Assembly: GCF_008806775.1 (NCBI RefSeq)
Contig: NZ_WAEM01000001.1
Span: forward strand, 620,001-684,000
Direction of reading: 5' to 3'
Source: Flavobacterium luteum
Lineage (GTDB): Bacteria; Bacteroidota; Bacteroidia; Flavobacteriales; Flavobacteriaceae
Length of the DNA stretch: 64,000 nt
Shown one piece after another: positions 27,321-35,537 of this stretch. The notes under the pieces are model-generated. The model saw only the letters and a list, made by a program, of their open reading frames with translations. It was not told where the DNA came from and did not search any database. Both the position numbers and the translations under genes were made by a program. Each line of letters begins with the position of its first letter. Position 1 is the first letter of the stretch.

Positions 27321-29005
27321 TGACAGCAATTAATAAAAATAACCTAAAAAATTTATTGTTTACTATTTGTATTTTATTACTTGTAAACATTATAGGCAGT
27401 CAGTTTTTTCATCGTTTCGACTTAACACAAGACAAAAGATATACGCTTTCTCAAACTTCTTTAAACATTCTTAAAGAAGTAAAAGAACCTTTAATAGTTG
27501 ATGTTTTTTTAAAAGGGCAATTTCCTAGCGAATTCAAAAAACTACAAACCGAAACCCAACAAATACTTGAAGAATACAAAGCCTATAACAAAAATATCAC
27601 TTTTCAGTTCATAAACCCAATTGAGAACGATGAGGAAAGAGATACTATCATGCAATCGTTTATAGAAAGAGGCTTAACTCCAGTAAATGTTACTATTGAG
27701 GATAAAGGAAAACAAACTCAGGAAGTCGTTTTTCCGTGGGCAATTGCGACTTATAATAGTAGAAGTGTAAAAGTACCTTTATTAAAAAATATAATGGGAG
27801 CATCAACAGCTGAAAAAGTAGTAAGCTCAGTACAGCATTTAGAATATGCTTTTGCTAATGCTTTTAATACCATTTCTAAAAATAAGGAAAAGAAAGTAGC
27901 TATTATTAAAGGAAATGGAGAGCTTCGAGATATATTTATGGCGGATTTCATCAAGCAAGTTCGCGAAAATTATTACATAGGCACTTTTACTTTAGATTCA
28001 GTTGCCAAAAAACCAAACGAAAGTCTAGCCTACTTAAAGAAATATGATTTAGCAATTATTGCAAAACCTACCGAGAAATTTTCTGATGAAGAGAAACAAG
28101 TTATAGACCAATTTGTAATCAATGGCGGTAAAACACTTTGGCTAATTGATCAAGTAAATATGGAAATGGACAGTCTGTACAACGATTCAGGAGCGTCGCT
28201 TGCCTATCCATTAGATTTAAATTTAAATGATATACTATTTAAATATGGTGTTCGTATTACTCCAACTTTAGTAAAAGACATAATGGCTACCCCTATTGCC
28301 CTAGCTACTGGCGAGAAAGGGAGTGCCACGCAATACACGCAATATCCTTGGTTTTATTCACCGTTGATTTATCCCTACTCCAAAAACCCAATAGTAAGTA
28401 ATCTTGACGCTTTGAAATTCGAATTTGTAAATGGTATAGACATTTTAAAAAACGGCATAAAAAAAACAGTATTATTGCAATCGTCACCCTATTCAAAGCT
28501 AGTTGGCACTCCAGTAGAAGTAAATTTAAACATGGTTACCGAACGACCTGAACAAACTGAATTTAAAAATACGGGCAATATACCTGTTGCAGTCTTGATG
28601 GAAGGAAAATTTCATTCAGTATATGAAAATAGAGTATTGCCATTTCCAGATAATACATATCAGTCGCAAGGTAAAATTAATAAAATGATTGTCATTTCTG
28701 ATGGAGATATTGTAAAGAATCAATTGGATAAAAACTTTCAACCTCTAGAGTTGGGTTATGACAAGTGGACTAATAAATTGTACGGCAACAAAGAATTTAT
28801 GATGAATTGCGTAAATTATTTGTTGGATGATAACGGACTTATTAACATTAGAAGTAAAGAAGTTACCTTACCATTGCTTGACAAAGAAAAAGTGTATAAC
28901 AGTTACACCAAGTCACAACTCATAACTGTCGGACTACCAATTGTAATTTTGGCAATTTTTGGTTTGTGTTTTACCTATATTCGAAAAAGAAAATACAGCA
29001 AGTAA
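27320..29005 (+). CDS. gldG: Gliding motility ABC transporter auxiliary protein GldG
   Basis: A 561-residue protein with an N-terminal membrane segment (about 12-28), a large extracytoplasmic domain and a C-terminal membrane helix (about 536-553) before a basic tail (RKRKYSK). The segment FDLTQDKRYTLSQTS and the later YDLAIIAKPTEKFSDEEK belong to the GldG/ABC-type uncharacterised transport family. It is coupled to gldF by a TAATG overlap. With GldF it forms the membrane part of the Gld ABC complex. A dnaN promoter starts right after it. Confidence 0.93.
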   Translation: MTAINKNNLKNLLFTICILLLVNIIGSQFFHRFDLTQDKRYTLSQTSLNILKEVKEPLIVDVFLKGQFPSEFKKLQTETQQILEEYKAYNKNITFQFINPIENDEERDTIMQSFIERGLTPVNVTIEDKGKQTQEVVFPWAIATYNSRSVKVPLLKNIMGASTAEKVVSSVQHLEYAFANAFNTISKNKEKKVAIIKGNGELRDIFMADFIKQVRENYYIGTFTLDSVAKKPNESLAYLKKYDLAIIAKPTEKFSDEEKQVIDQFVINGGKTLWLIDQVNMEMDSLYNDSGASLAYPLDLNLNDILFKYGVRITPTLVKDIMATPIALATGEKGSATQYTQYPWFYSPLIYPYSKNPIVSNLDALKFEFVNGIDILKNGIKKTVLLQSSPYSKLVGTPVEVNLNMVTERPEQTEFKNTGNIPVAVLMEGKFHSVYENRVLPFPDNTYQSQGKINKMIVISDGDIVKNQLDKNFQPLELGYDKWTNKLYGNKEFMMNCVNYLLDDNGLINIRSKEVTLPLLDKEKVYNSYTKSQLITVGLPIVILAIFGLCFTYIRKRKYSK

Positions 29006-29021
29006 TGTTAATAAAATTCTT

Positions 29022-29051
29022 TTTGATTTATGGGAGTTTAAGATATATTTG
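29022..29051 (+). promoter_or_regulatory. dnaN promoter
   Basis: TTTG (29022-29025), an 18-bp spacer and TATATTTG (29044-29051) are a strong match to the Bacteroidota consensus. The leader would be about 55 nt. It separates dnaN from the gldFG operon. Confidence 0.6.
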
Positions 29052-29110
29052 TAAATCGTAGGCTAATTAAAAATTTTAAATAAGTTTACACTAAAATTAA
29101 AAAAAATAAA

Positions 29111-30229
29111 ATGAAATTTATAGTATCAAGTTCGTACTTATTAAAACAATTACAAGTATTAGGAAGTGTTATTAATAGCAGTAACACATTACCCATTTTA
29201 GATAATTTTTTGTTTGAATTAGACAATAGTACATTAACCGTTTCTGCATCTGATTTAGAAACAACTATGTCTGCCACTTTAGAGATTGATTCTACCAGTA
29301 AGGGCAGCGTTGCAATTCCCGCAAAATTAGTTTTAGAAATACTAAAAACATTTCCTGAGCAACCTCTAACTTTTACTGTAGAGGAAAATAGTACGATTGA
29401 AATTAGTTCGAATTCAGGAAAATATGCTTTGGCGTATGCTCCAGGAGAAGAATTTCCGAAATCAGTAAATTTAGACGATCCTTCTACCACTCTTGTTCCT
29501 GCGGATGTTTTAGCAACGGCTGTAAGTAAAACAATTTTCGCTGCAGGCAATGACGATTTACGTCCAGTAATGTCTGGGGTGTTCTTTCAATTTTCACCTG
29601 AAGGTTTGACTTTTGTTGCAACTGATGCTCATAAATTAGTAAAATATGCTAGAATTGATGTGAAGGCATCACAGGTAGCCGATTTTATTATGCCTAAAAA
29701 ACCATTAAATATTTTAAAAAGCATTCTTGGTACATCAAATGCAGAAATTAAAATAGAGTACAACGATTCTAATGCTACTTTTTCTTTTGATAATTACATA
29801 CTAATGTGTCGCTTAATAGATGGTAAATATCCTAATTACGAAGCGGTAATTCCGAAAGAAAATCCAAATAAATTAATGATAGATAGAACTCAGTTTTTAA
29901 GTTCTGTTCGTCGTGTGGCCATTTTCTCTAACAAAACCACACACCAAATTCGCTTGAAAATCGCTGGAGCCGAGTTAAACATTTCTGCCGAAGATATTGA
30001 TTATTCAAACAAAGCAGAGGAGCGATTGACTTGTGATTATCAAGGAGATGATATGCAAATTGGTTTTAACTCACGTTTCTTAACAGAAATGTTAACCAAC
30101 TTACAATCGGATATGATTATGCTAGAAATGTCATTACCAAACCGTGCTGGTATTCTTACTCCAGTAGACGGATTAGAAGAAGGCGAAACGGTTACGATGT
30201 TAGTAATGCCTGTTATGCTGAATAATTAA
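29111..30229 (+). CDS. dnaN: DNA polymerase III beta subunit (sliding clamp)
   Basis: A 372-residue beta clamp of normal length with three repeated domains. Start MKFIVSSSYLLKQLQVLGSV; SNTLPILDNFLFEL; NDDLRPVMSGVFFQF in domain 2; FVATDAHKLVKY; and the C-terminus EGETVTMLVMPVML, which matches the usual VMPMRL end. The dimeric ring tethers DNA polymerase to the template. In this lineage dnaN is not next to dnaA. A strong terminator follows, so it is transcribed alone. Confidence 0.97.
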   Translation: MKFIVSSSYLLKQLQVLGSVINSSNTLPILDNFLFELDNSTLTVSASDLETTMSATLEIDSTSKGSVAIPAKLVLEILKTFPEQPLTFTVEENSTIEISSNSGKYALAYAPGEEFPKSVNLDDPSTTLVPADVLATAVSKTIFAAGNDDLRPVMSGVFFQFSPEGLTFVATDAHKLVKYARIDVKASQVADFIMPKKPLNILKSILGTSNAEIKIEYNDSNATFSFDNYILMCRLIDGKYPNYEAVIPKENPNKLMIDRTQFLSSVRRVAIFSNKTTHQIRLKIAGAELNISAEDIDYSNKAEERLTCDYQGDDMQIGFNSRFLTEMLTNLQSDMIMLEMSLPNRAGILTPVDGLEEGETVTMLVMPVMLNN

Positions 30230-30250
30230 ATAACCAACCAAAAACCACTA

Positions 30251-30287
30251 AAAAAGGCTGTAAGAAAATTTCTAACAGCCTTTTTTT
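30251..30287 (+). terminator. dnaN terminator
   Basis: An 11-bp stem (30251-30261 with 30275-30285) with a 13-nt loop ends in a run of seven T's, 22 bp past the dnaN stop. The opposite strand has a short T run too, so it may also serve the convergent ankyrin gene. Confidence 0.8.
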
Positions 30288-30304
30288 ATAAATAGAACTA
30301 CATT

Positions 30305-30679
30305 TTATTTCAAAACTAAAATAGCCTCTTTTGCAGAAGAAAGCTCAGCATATTTTAATGCTGTAAATCCTTTTTCATCTTTTTCATTTAGTCTAGCTCC
30401 ATGTTCTAATAAAAATTTAATAATTTCTACTTTATTAAAACGGGCGGCAATCATTAGAGGCGTCATTCCGTTTGATGTTTCATTTACATCAGCTCCATAT
30501 TCTACAAACTTTTTTACAATATCAAATTCTCCTTTACTAATTGCCAGACATAAAGGAGTTGAAGTAGTATATAAATACTTTTCATTTAATTGATGTGATT
30601 TTGAAACTAAAGTTGAAGCCGTTGCAACATTAGAAAAAGTGATGAATGCAATTCCTAAAATAATAATTGTTTTTTTCAT
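30305..30679 (-). CDS. Exported ankyrin-repeat protein
   Basis: About 124 residues from the ATG at 30679. The frame is open to 30781, but the ATG begins a clear signal peptide (MKKTIIILGIAFITFSNVATA), so the shorter start is chosen. The mature part has at least two ankyrin repeats: TPLCLAISKGEFDIVKKFVEYGADVNE and the next unit with TPLMIAARFNKVEIIKFLLEHGA, then a third partial unit with ALKYAELSS. Ankyrin repeats bind proteins; a periplasmic partner is likely but unknown. It is convergent with dnaN. Confidence 0.78.
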   Translation of the reverse strand: MKKTIIILGIAFITFSNVATASTLVSKSHQLNEKYLYTTSTPLCLAISKGEFDIVKKFVEYGADVNETSNGMTPLMIAARFNKVEIIKFLLEHGARLNEKDEKGFTALKYAELSSAKEAILVLK

Positions 30680-30998
30680 GATAATTGTTTTTTGATTAAT
30701 TAATGATTTATGTGTAAGACGCTTAATCTTGAAAATCGTTACACCATTAATCAATTTTAATATTCTTTTATAAAATGGCATATTATAAAATTAATCAACT
30801 CTAAATATAATTATTTTAAAAGATGTACTCAATTTTACTCTCATACTACTACCATTTTTTCTTTAGCTGCTAAGCACCCTATCAATAGTGCTGTTCCAAA
30901 TGATTTAAACCAAAATATAATTTTTAGATTCTATTCAACGAACCGTATCCTGAACTGCTAAAAGTAGTATTAAACTAGCTACAAAACTAAAAGTAATT

Positions 30999-31754
30999 TT
31001 AATTTGCCTTCTCCTTTTTAGTATCCAAATTTACTTTTAAACCCAATGATATCAGTGAATAATCCTGGCTAAAATCAGGAACTGTCAGATTATAGCTCAA
31101 CTGAAATTGCAACTGCAATTTAATATTTTTTGAGCCTCCTTGTAAGGTTAAGGCAGGTTCTAATAACCAGAAAGAGTTATTAGCTGTTAAGTAATTTATA
31201 TCATAAATAGAAGTGCCACTCACATTTGTATAATTGATAGTAGCCAAGCGACTCGACAAAGAAGCATTAAAATATTTGCCGACGAAACTGATACTAGGTT
31301 GAATACCTAATCGATAAAAATTTGCGCTAATACTTGAATTATCTATAAAATAGTCTTTATAGTCAATACTTCCATAACCTAACAAACCATAGGTTTCAAA
31401 TACCACTGACTTAGTTAAGCTCTTGTAATACCCACCTCCTATTTCTACAAAATTACCTGAACCACTAGAAGAATCTTCCGATGAATTCACCCAATCGGTA
31501 TTGAGTTGCAATGCCCAACTATCCGAAAGCCCGTAGGCCCCTTGTAATTCAAATCCATCTGTATATTCAGAGCCATTCAAGCCTAGAGACAAATTCATCT
31601 GACCCTTTTCTTTCATTATAGGTACATTTTGAGTATTAGGCACATAATAAATAGGGCCACAACCGCTAAAGACTATACCAATTAAAAATAAAAGTATTGG
31701 TTGCATAGCAATAAAAGAAATATAATATGAAGTAATGCACGTATACTTTTTCAT
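30999..31754 (-). CDS. Putative outer-membrane beta-barrel-like lipoprotein
   Basis: A 251-residue protein with a lipobox FSGC (C32 from the upstream ATG at 31754; a second ATG at 31706 would leave a shorter signal). The mature part alternates Gly/aromatic beta strands (LSLGLNGSEY, ELQGAYGLSDSWALQLNTDW, FVEIGGGYYKSL, FETYGLLGYGSIDY, SLISLGLKVNLD), like small outer-membrane beta-barrel proteins. Family unknown. It is followed on the minus strand by about 217 bp without a gene. The upstream membrane-protein gene points the same way, 70 bp away, so the two could be co-transcribed. Confidence 0.6.
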   Translation of the reverse strand: MKKYTCITSYYISFIAMQPILLFLIGIVFSGCGPIYYVPNTQNVPIMKEKGQMNLSLGLNGSEYTDGFELQGAYGLSDSWALQLNTDWVNSSEDSSSGSGNFVEIGGGYYKSLTKSVVFETYGLLGYGSIDYKDYFIDNSSISANFYRLGIQPSISFVGKYFNASLSSRLATINYTNVSGTSIYDINYLTANNSFWLLEPALTLQGGSKNIKLQLQFQLSYNLTVPDFSQDYSLISLGLKVNLDTKKEKAN

Positions 31755-31823
31755 AATACAGAATGATTTAACTTATAAAAAAAAATCTAAAAATTACCAA
31801 TATTAAATTTGGTTATCTACATC

Positions 31824-32150
31824 TCATCGCTGCGATAACATCATAATAGCAAACACTAGAACCTTAACAAACATCAAAGCCATTAGAATTCCTAAATACC
31901 AAAAATGAAAACGAATCCGTTGTTCTTTATATAAATACAAAATAAGACTGCATAGAAACAATTGAAGCAACTCATAACCTGCACTGAAAGGCTTTATATT
32001 TTGTTGTAAAGTAAGATAATCAATAAGAGTTACAAAAACTGTAGTATTATCCAAATCAAAAATAGTTCCGACAACTAAGAGCAATAAAACCAATACTCTA
32101 TAGCTACTAAAGGCATAATTCACTTTCCAAAACCATTTTAAATGTTTCAC
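31824..32150 (-). CDS. Small membrane protein of unknown function
   Basis: A 108-residue protein with about three hydrophobic segments (about 17-35, 57-74 and 83-105), a basic aromatic N-terminus (MKHLKWFWKVNYAF) and a short polar tail. I recognise no family. It lies 70 bp upstream of the lipoprotein gene on the same strand and is divergent from the metallothionein-like gene. It could be a real small gene or a truncated membrane protein; the absence of a start or frame problem favours a real gene. Confidence 0.5.
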   Translation of the reverse strand: MKHLKWFWKVNYAFSSYRVLVLLLLVVGTIFDLDNTTVFVTLIDYLTLQQNIKPFSAGYELLQLFLCSLILYLYKEQRIRFHFWYLGILMALMFVKVLVFAIMMLSQR

Positions 32151-32397
32151 GAGGTTACCAATTAGTCAAAATACACTTATAATAAAGTTACAAAAATTAT
32201 ATTATTAAGTCATAAAAAAGCGATAGAAATAATAACTGTTTATTCTTAGTTTCTATGTAGTTAATAAAAAATGTATCACAATGAACAAAGTTTTTGGAGT
32301 GTAAGTTAGAATCTCTCTAACGACTAAAGCTTTCTAATACCCAAAATTATACAATGCCTTCCCAAAGTAGTATAACACTCCCCCCTATTGGCCTCCA

Positions 32398-32405
32398 TAT
32401 CTTTG
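32398..32405 (+). promoter_or_regulatory. -7 element of the metallothionein-like gene with a C-rich upstream tract
   Basis: TATCTTTG is a full -7 match, 31 bp before the start codon. Instead of a TTG at -33, the promoter has a C run (six C's at 32380-32385) within CACTCCCCCCTATTGG. Lack of a normal -33 box plus this unusual tract suggests dependence on an activator. The adjacent AraC-type protein is the obvious candidate; this is inference. Confidence 0.45.
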
Positions 32406-32435
32406 CCCTAATATTAACAAATAAATTTAATCAAT

Positions 32436-32561
32436 ATGAAAAATCTAGTAAATGTGTACTCAAGTACATCCAAAGTAACCAATGTTCCATGTAACAATTC
32501 AAACTGTACATGTGTAGACTGCAAATGTGGGGCAAACTGTACCTGTACGAGTTGCAACTAA
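32436..32561 (+). CDS. Metallothionein-like cysteine-rich peptide (41 aa)
   Basis: ATG at 32436 opens a 41-codon frame that stops with TAA at 32559-32561. The second half is packed with cysteines at residues 19, 24, 26, 29, 31, 35, 37 and 40, eight in 22 residues, giving three Cys-x-Cys pairs (CTC, CKC, CTC). There are no His or aromatic residues in that part. This is the pattern of small metallothioneins, which bind Cu(I), Zn or Cd through thiolates. It has its own promoter box, a possible terminator, and lies 108 bp upstream of a regulator with a heavy-metal-associated domain. Function is inferred from composition; no family was identified. Confidence 0.7.
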   Translation: MKNLVNVYSSTSKVTNVPCNNSNCTCVDCKCGANCTCTSCN

Positions 32562-32584
32562 CATGTAGGTTATGAATGACAGTT

Positions 32585-32621
32585 ATAAGCCGTACTGCTA
32601 TAGGACGGCTTATTCTTGTTT
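32585..32621 (+). terminator. Possible terminator after the metallothionein-like gene
   Basis: A 9-bp perfect stem (32585-32593 with 32605-32613) and an 11-nt loop are followed by a T-rich stretch broken by C and G. It separates the short gene from the AraC-type gene. Confidence 0.55.
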
Positions 32622-32669
32622 TTATACCCTAAATTATTTTTTCTATTCTCAAAGCTGTAACTTTACCTT

Positions 32670-33245
32670 ATGAAGACCAATACACTATTAGTCAAAAACA
32701 TGGTTTGCCAACGTTGTGTGATGGCTGTTGAAACTATTTTGAAAACTGAAGGCATCAACTACCTCAAGGTTATTTTTGGCGAAATCGAGTTAGAACAAGC
32801 ACTAACCGAAGAGCAAAAGACAATCTTGCAAACTAAGTTAGCCCAAATAGGCTTTGAATTAATCGACAACTACACTAGTGCAATAATTGAAAAAATTAAG
32901 CAACTAGTCATCAAAAGAGCTCGTAACGAGGAGGAAATTGATAGTAGAAAAACCAAACTTTCTATTTATATCGCAACTATGCTCCACCATGAATATACCT
33001 ATTTAAGTAGCTTGTTTTCGGCTATTGAAGGGCGCACTATAGAGAACTACTTTATAGAACAACGAATAGAAAAAGCCAAAGAATTACTCATTTACGACCA
33101 ACTGACCTTATCACAAATTGCTTTTCAACTAGATTATAGCAGTGTAGCACATCTTTCTACCCAATTTAAAAAAATAACGGGATTAACTCCTACCTACTTC
33201 AAAGAACTTGGAACTCTAAAACGAAAAGCTTTGGATTCCATATAG
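32670..33245 (+). CDS. AraC family regulator with N-terminal heavy-metal-associated (HMA-like) domain
   Basis: A 191-residue fusion. Residues 1-67 look like an HMA ferredoxin-like domain with the metal-binding motif MVCQRCVMAVE (C13, C16) and the usual ending IGFELIDN. Residues 90-185 are an AraC-type HTH pair: TIENYFIEQRIEKAKELL, LTLSQIAFQLDYSSVAHLSTQFKKITGLTPTYFKEL. Such short HMA-AraC proteins occur widely in Bacteroidota, usually with CxRC in the metal site, and are often near metal transport genes. It would bind Cu(I) or another soft metal and control transcription. The neighbouring Cys-rich peptide gene is a likely target. No metal ATPase lies nearby. Confidence 0.85.
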   Translation: MKTNTLLVKNMVCQRCVMAVETILKTEGINYLKVIFGEIELEQALTEEQKTILQTKLAQIGFELIDNYTSAIIEKIKQLVIKRARNEEEIDSRKTKLSIYIATMLHHEYTYLSSLFSAIEGRTIENYFIEQRIEKAKELLIYDQLTLSQIAFQLDYSSVAHLSTQFKKITGLTPTYFKELGTLKRKALDSI

Positions 33246-33604
33246 TTTTAAACTAAGGATTTAGAAAAAAATACTTTTTTGTCATGATGTCTTTCTTAAC
33301 AATTCTTACGTTACATATAAATCTACTACTAAAATACCTATAATATAAAAAAAAAATAGCCCTTTCATTTTTTGAATAGATAAAGCAGTACTCAGATTGT
33401 AATGTAGTTAATTCTTTAAAAAAAGATTAACTATAAACTAGTGGTTGCTCAACCAAAATAATTTAAAACTCCATTTTATTGTTATTATTAATTAAAAGTC
33501 AACTGTTATTATTACCTTATTTATTTTTATTGTATTTTTATAAACTTTTTGGATTAAAAAATTACTTATAATACTTGCTTTTTTTAAATTAAAAACACCA
33601 TTCC
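33246..33604. other. AT-rich intergenic region, no gene seen
   Basis: About 360 bp with very low G+C and many A and T runs between the HMA-AraC gene and the PhyH gene. I see no RNA gene, convincing hairpin terminator or full TAnnTTTG box. It probably contains the end of the regulator transcript and the promoter of the PhyH-TIM operon. Confidence 0.5.
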
Positions 33605-34429
33605 ATGACATTGTACGATCAATTTAATAATGATGGCTATCTTATTCTTAAGGATTTTTATACTGAGGATCAATGTGATGCAGTTATGAATAGAGGATTA
33701 GAACTTTCAAATAGTTTTAATTTTGATGGCCATCCCTCTGTCTTTCAAACCAACGAGCAAACGCGAACTTCCGATGACTATTTTCTGAATTCAGGCAATA
33801 ACATTTCTTATTTTTTTGAGAAAGATGCCTTTGATGAAAGTGGAAAACTCAAAAATGATCTTTTTCATTCATTAAACAAAATTGGACATGCTTTGCATGA
33901 TCTTGATCCTGTTTTCGAAAAGTTTTCTCGCTCTCCTCAACTTAAAGCATTAGCTACTGAATTGCGACTTGATAATTATGTTATAATACAAAGCATGCTC
34001 ATTTTAAAACATGCTAAAATTGGCGGTATTGTTGATGTTCACCAAGATGCAACATTTTTGTATACTGAACCCAATTCATGCATTGGATTCTGGTTTGCCC
34101 TTGAAGATGCTACCATCGAAAATGGATGTTTATGGGCAAAACCTGGAGGGCATAACACCACCCTGCGTTCTTGGTTCAAGAGAAAACCTTCTGGTGGTAC
34201 TGAAATGCATATTTTTGATAATGAACCACTTTCAATGGATGATATGATTCCTCTTGAAGTTAAAAAAGGCACATGTATAGTACTCCATGGTTTCTTACCA
34301 CATTATAGTTTACCCAATACTAGTGGAAAATCACGTCAGGCATACTCTATCCATACCATTGATAGTCAGCTAAAATATCCAGCTGCAAACTGGTTACAAA
34401 GAGACCTGTCTGTATTAAAAGGGTTTTAG
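33605..34429 (+). CDS. Phytanoyl-CoA dioxygenase (PhyH) family Fe(II)/2-oxoglutarate enzyme
   Basis: A 274-residue PhyH-type dioxygenase. The iron motif HxD is DVHQDAT (H146, D148). The distal ligand lies in LHGFLPHYSLPN (H233 by comparison with PHYHD1; H228 is the alternative), and SRQAYSIH with R244 is the 2-oxoglutarate-binding arginine. The layout (QSMLILKHAKIGG, then GCLWAKPGGH) is close to animal PHYHD1-type proteins. It hydroxylates an unknown substrate. Nine bases downstream starts a TIM-barrel isomerase-like gene, so the two form a likely operon and may act on the same compound. Confidence 0.85.
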   Translation: MTLYDQFNNDGYLILKDFYTEDQCDAVMNRGLELSNSFNFDGHPSVFQTNEQTRTSDDYFLNSGNNISYFFEKDAFDESGKLKNDLFHSLNKIGHALHDLDPVFEKFSRSPQLKALATELRLDNYVIIQSMLILKHAKIGGIVDVHQDATFLYTEPNSCIGFWFALEDATIENGCLWAKPGGHNTTLRSWFKRKPSGGTEMHIFDNEPLSMDDMIPLEVKKGTCIVLHGFLPHYSLPNTSGKSRQAYSIHTIDSQLKYPAANWLQRDLSVLKGF

Positions 34430-34438
34430 TACTTTATT

Positions 34439-35269
34439 ATGAAAATTAAATACTCATTTTCGTATTGGGGAAACGATCATTTGTCTCCCTCACAGTTTAT
34501 AAACGCTATAGCGGATGCTGGTTTTGATGGAGCCGAATTATTTCTGAATCCAATCGATAGAACAACAGATGAATTTCTACTCGCTATAGAAAATATCAGA
34601 AAACAAAAGCCTGATTTTTATTTTATCACCTTGCAACTTCCTTTCCCTAAAACGGATACCGTGGGAGCGCACATTAAAGTCATGGAAGAAAATTTTAGGA
34701 ATCTTGCTGAACTGAATCCATTATTTATTAATTCCCATACTGGAAAAGATTATTTTTCTTTTGATGATAACTGCAGGATTATCGATGCAGCTATGAATTT
34801 TTCATCAAAAAATGGTATTAGAATACTTCATGAAACACATAGGGGACGTTTCTCCTTTCATGCAGCTTCATTAATACCTTATTTAAATACATTTCCTCAA
34901 ATAGAACTTGTTGGTGATTTTTCTCATTTCTGTACTGTTTCAGAGAGTATGCTAGAAGATCAACAGGAAATAATCAGTCAAATTATTCCTCATGTGGCAC
35001 ACATACATGCCCGATTGGGATTTGAACAAGGCCCACAGGTTAATGATCCACAAGCTCCAGAGTGGCACGGACATTTAGAGAAATTCTTGTTTTGGTGGCA
35101 ACAAATAATTACAACTAGAAAGGTAGGAGGACAATCCCTTTTTACTATAAGTCCTGAGTTTGGCCCAATACCTTATATGCCTACTTTACCTTATACACAA
35201 AAACCTCTTAGCAACCAGTGGGATAACAATGTATTTATGAAGAACTATTTAAAAGCATCATTAAAGTAA
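34439..35269 (+). CDS. Sugar phosphate isomerase/epimerase family TIM barrel
   Basis: A 276-residue protein of the AP-endonuclease-2-like TIM-barrel family (xylose isomerase-like). Metal ligands are visible in the usual order: HETHRG (E132), VGDFSHF (D160, H163), HIHARLG (H188/H190) and SPEFGP (E240). Members act on sugars, inosose or related polyols; the substrate here is unknown. It follows the PhyH dioxygenase gene by 9 bp. A segment after the histidine loop (EQGPQVNDPQAPEWHGH) resembles a subgroup of such proteins found next to PhyH genes or sugar oxidoreductases. The start is the only sensible ATG. Confidence 0.85.
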   Translation: MKIKYSFSYWGNDHLSPSQFINAIADAGFDGAELFLNPIDRTTDEFLLAIENIRKQKPDFYFITLQLPFPKTDTVGAHIKVMEENFRNLAELNPLFINSHTGKDYFSFDDNCRIIDAAMNFSSKNGIRILHETHRGRFSFHAASLIPYLNTFPQIELVGDFSHFCTVSESMLEDQQEIISQIIPHVAHIHARLGFEQGPQVNDPQAPEWHGHLEKFLFWWQQIITTRKVGGQSLFTISPEFGPIPYMPTLPYTQKPLSNQWDNNVFMKNYLKASLK

Positions 35270-35311
35270 TTTTGGACTTGATCGTAAAACAATATACGTA
35301 TTTGGCGGAAT

Positions 35312-35340
35312 AAAAAAAGCCTTACAAAATGTAAAGCTTT
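35312..35340 (-). terminator. Terminator between the TIM-barrel gene and ppc
   Basis: A stem with one mismatch (AAAGC-C-TTAC at 35316-35325 with GTAA-A-GCTTT at 35331-35340) has a run of seven T's on the minus strand. It lies about 200 bp beyond the ppc stop and could end ppc transcripts or act on the convergent TIM-barrel transcript. The same hairpin type follows the LRR genes. Confidence 0.5.
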
Positions 35341-35537
35341 AAATTTATTTTTCTTGTATAGATAGATCCAATTAAAAAAAGGGTAAGTCAAAAAAATTAT
35401 CAGTTTAATAGTATATTTATCATTCTAGCTCAGAAGGAATCTTAATAAACTGCAGAAACTTGTTGATAATCCTCCTATCTCAGAAAGATAAATTCAGAAA
35501 TATTTTTCAACTTTGATATGACAAAATTATTAGGATT

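Noticed and set aside
30840..30998. Possible gene remnant downstream of the beta-barrel lipoprotein gene (minus-strand stretch reading WFKSFGTALLIGCLAAKEK)
   Set aside because: Only about 26 codons are open, no start codon precedes them after an in-frame stop, and I recognise no family. It is too short to call a pseudogene.
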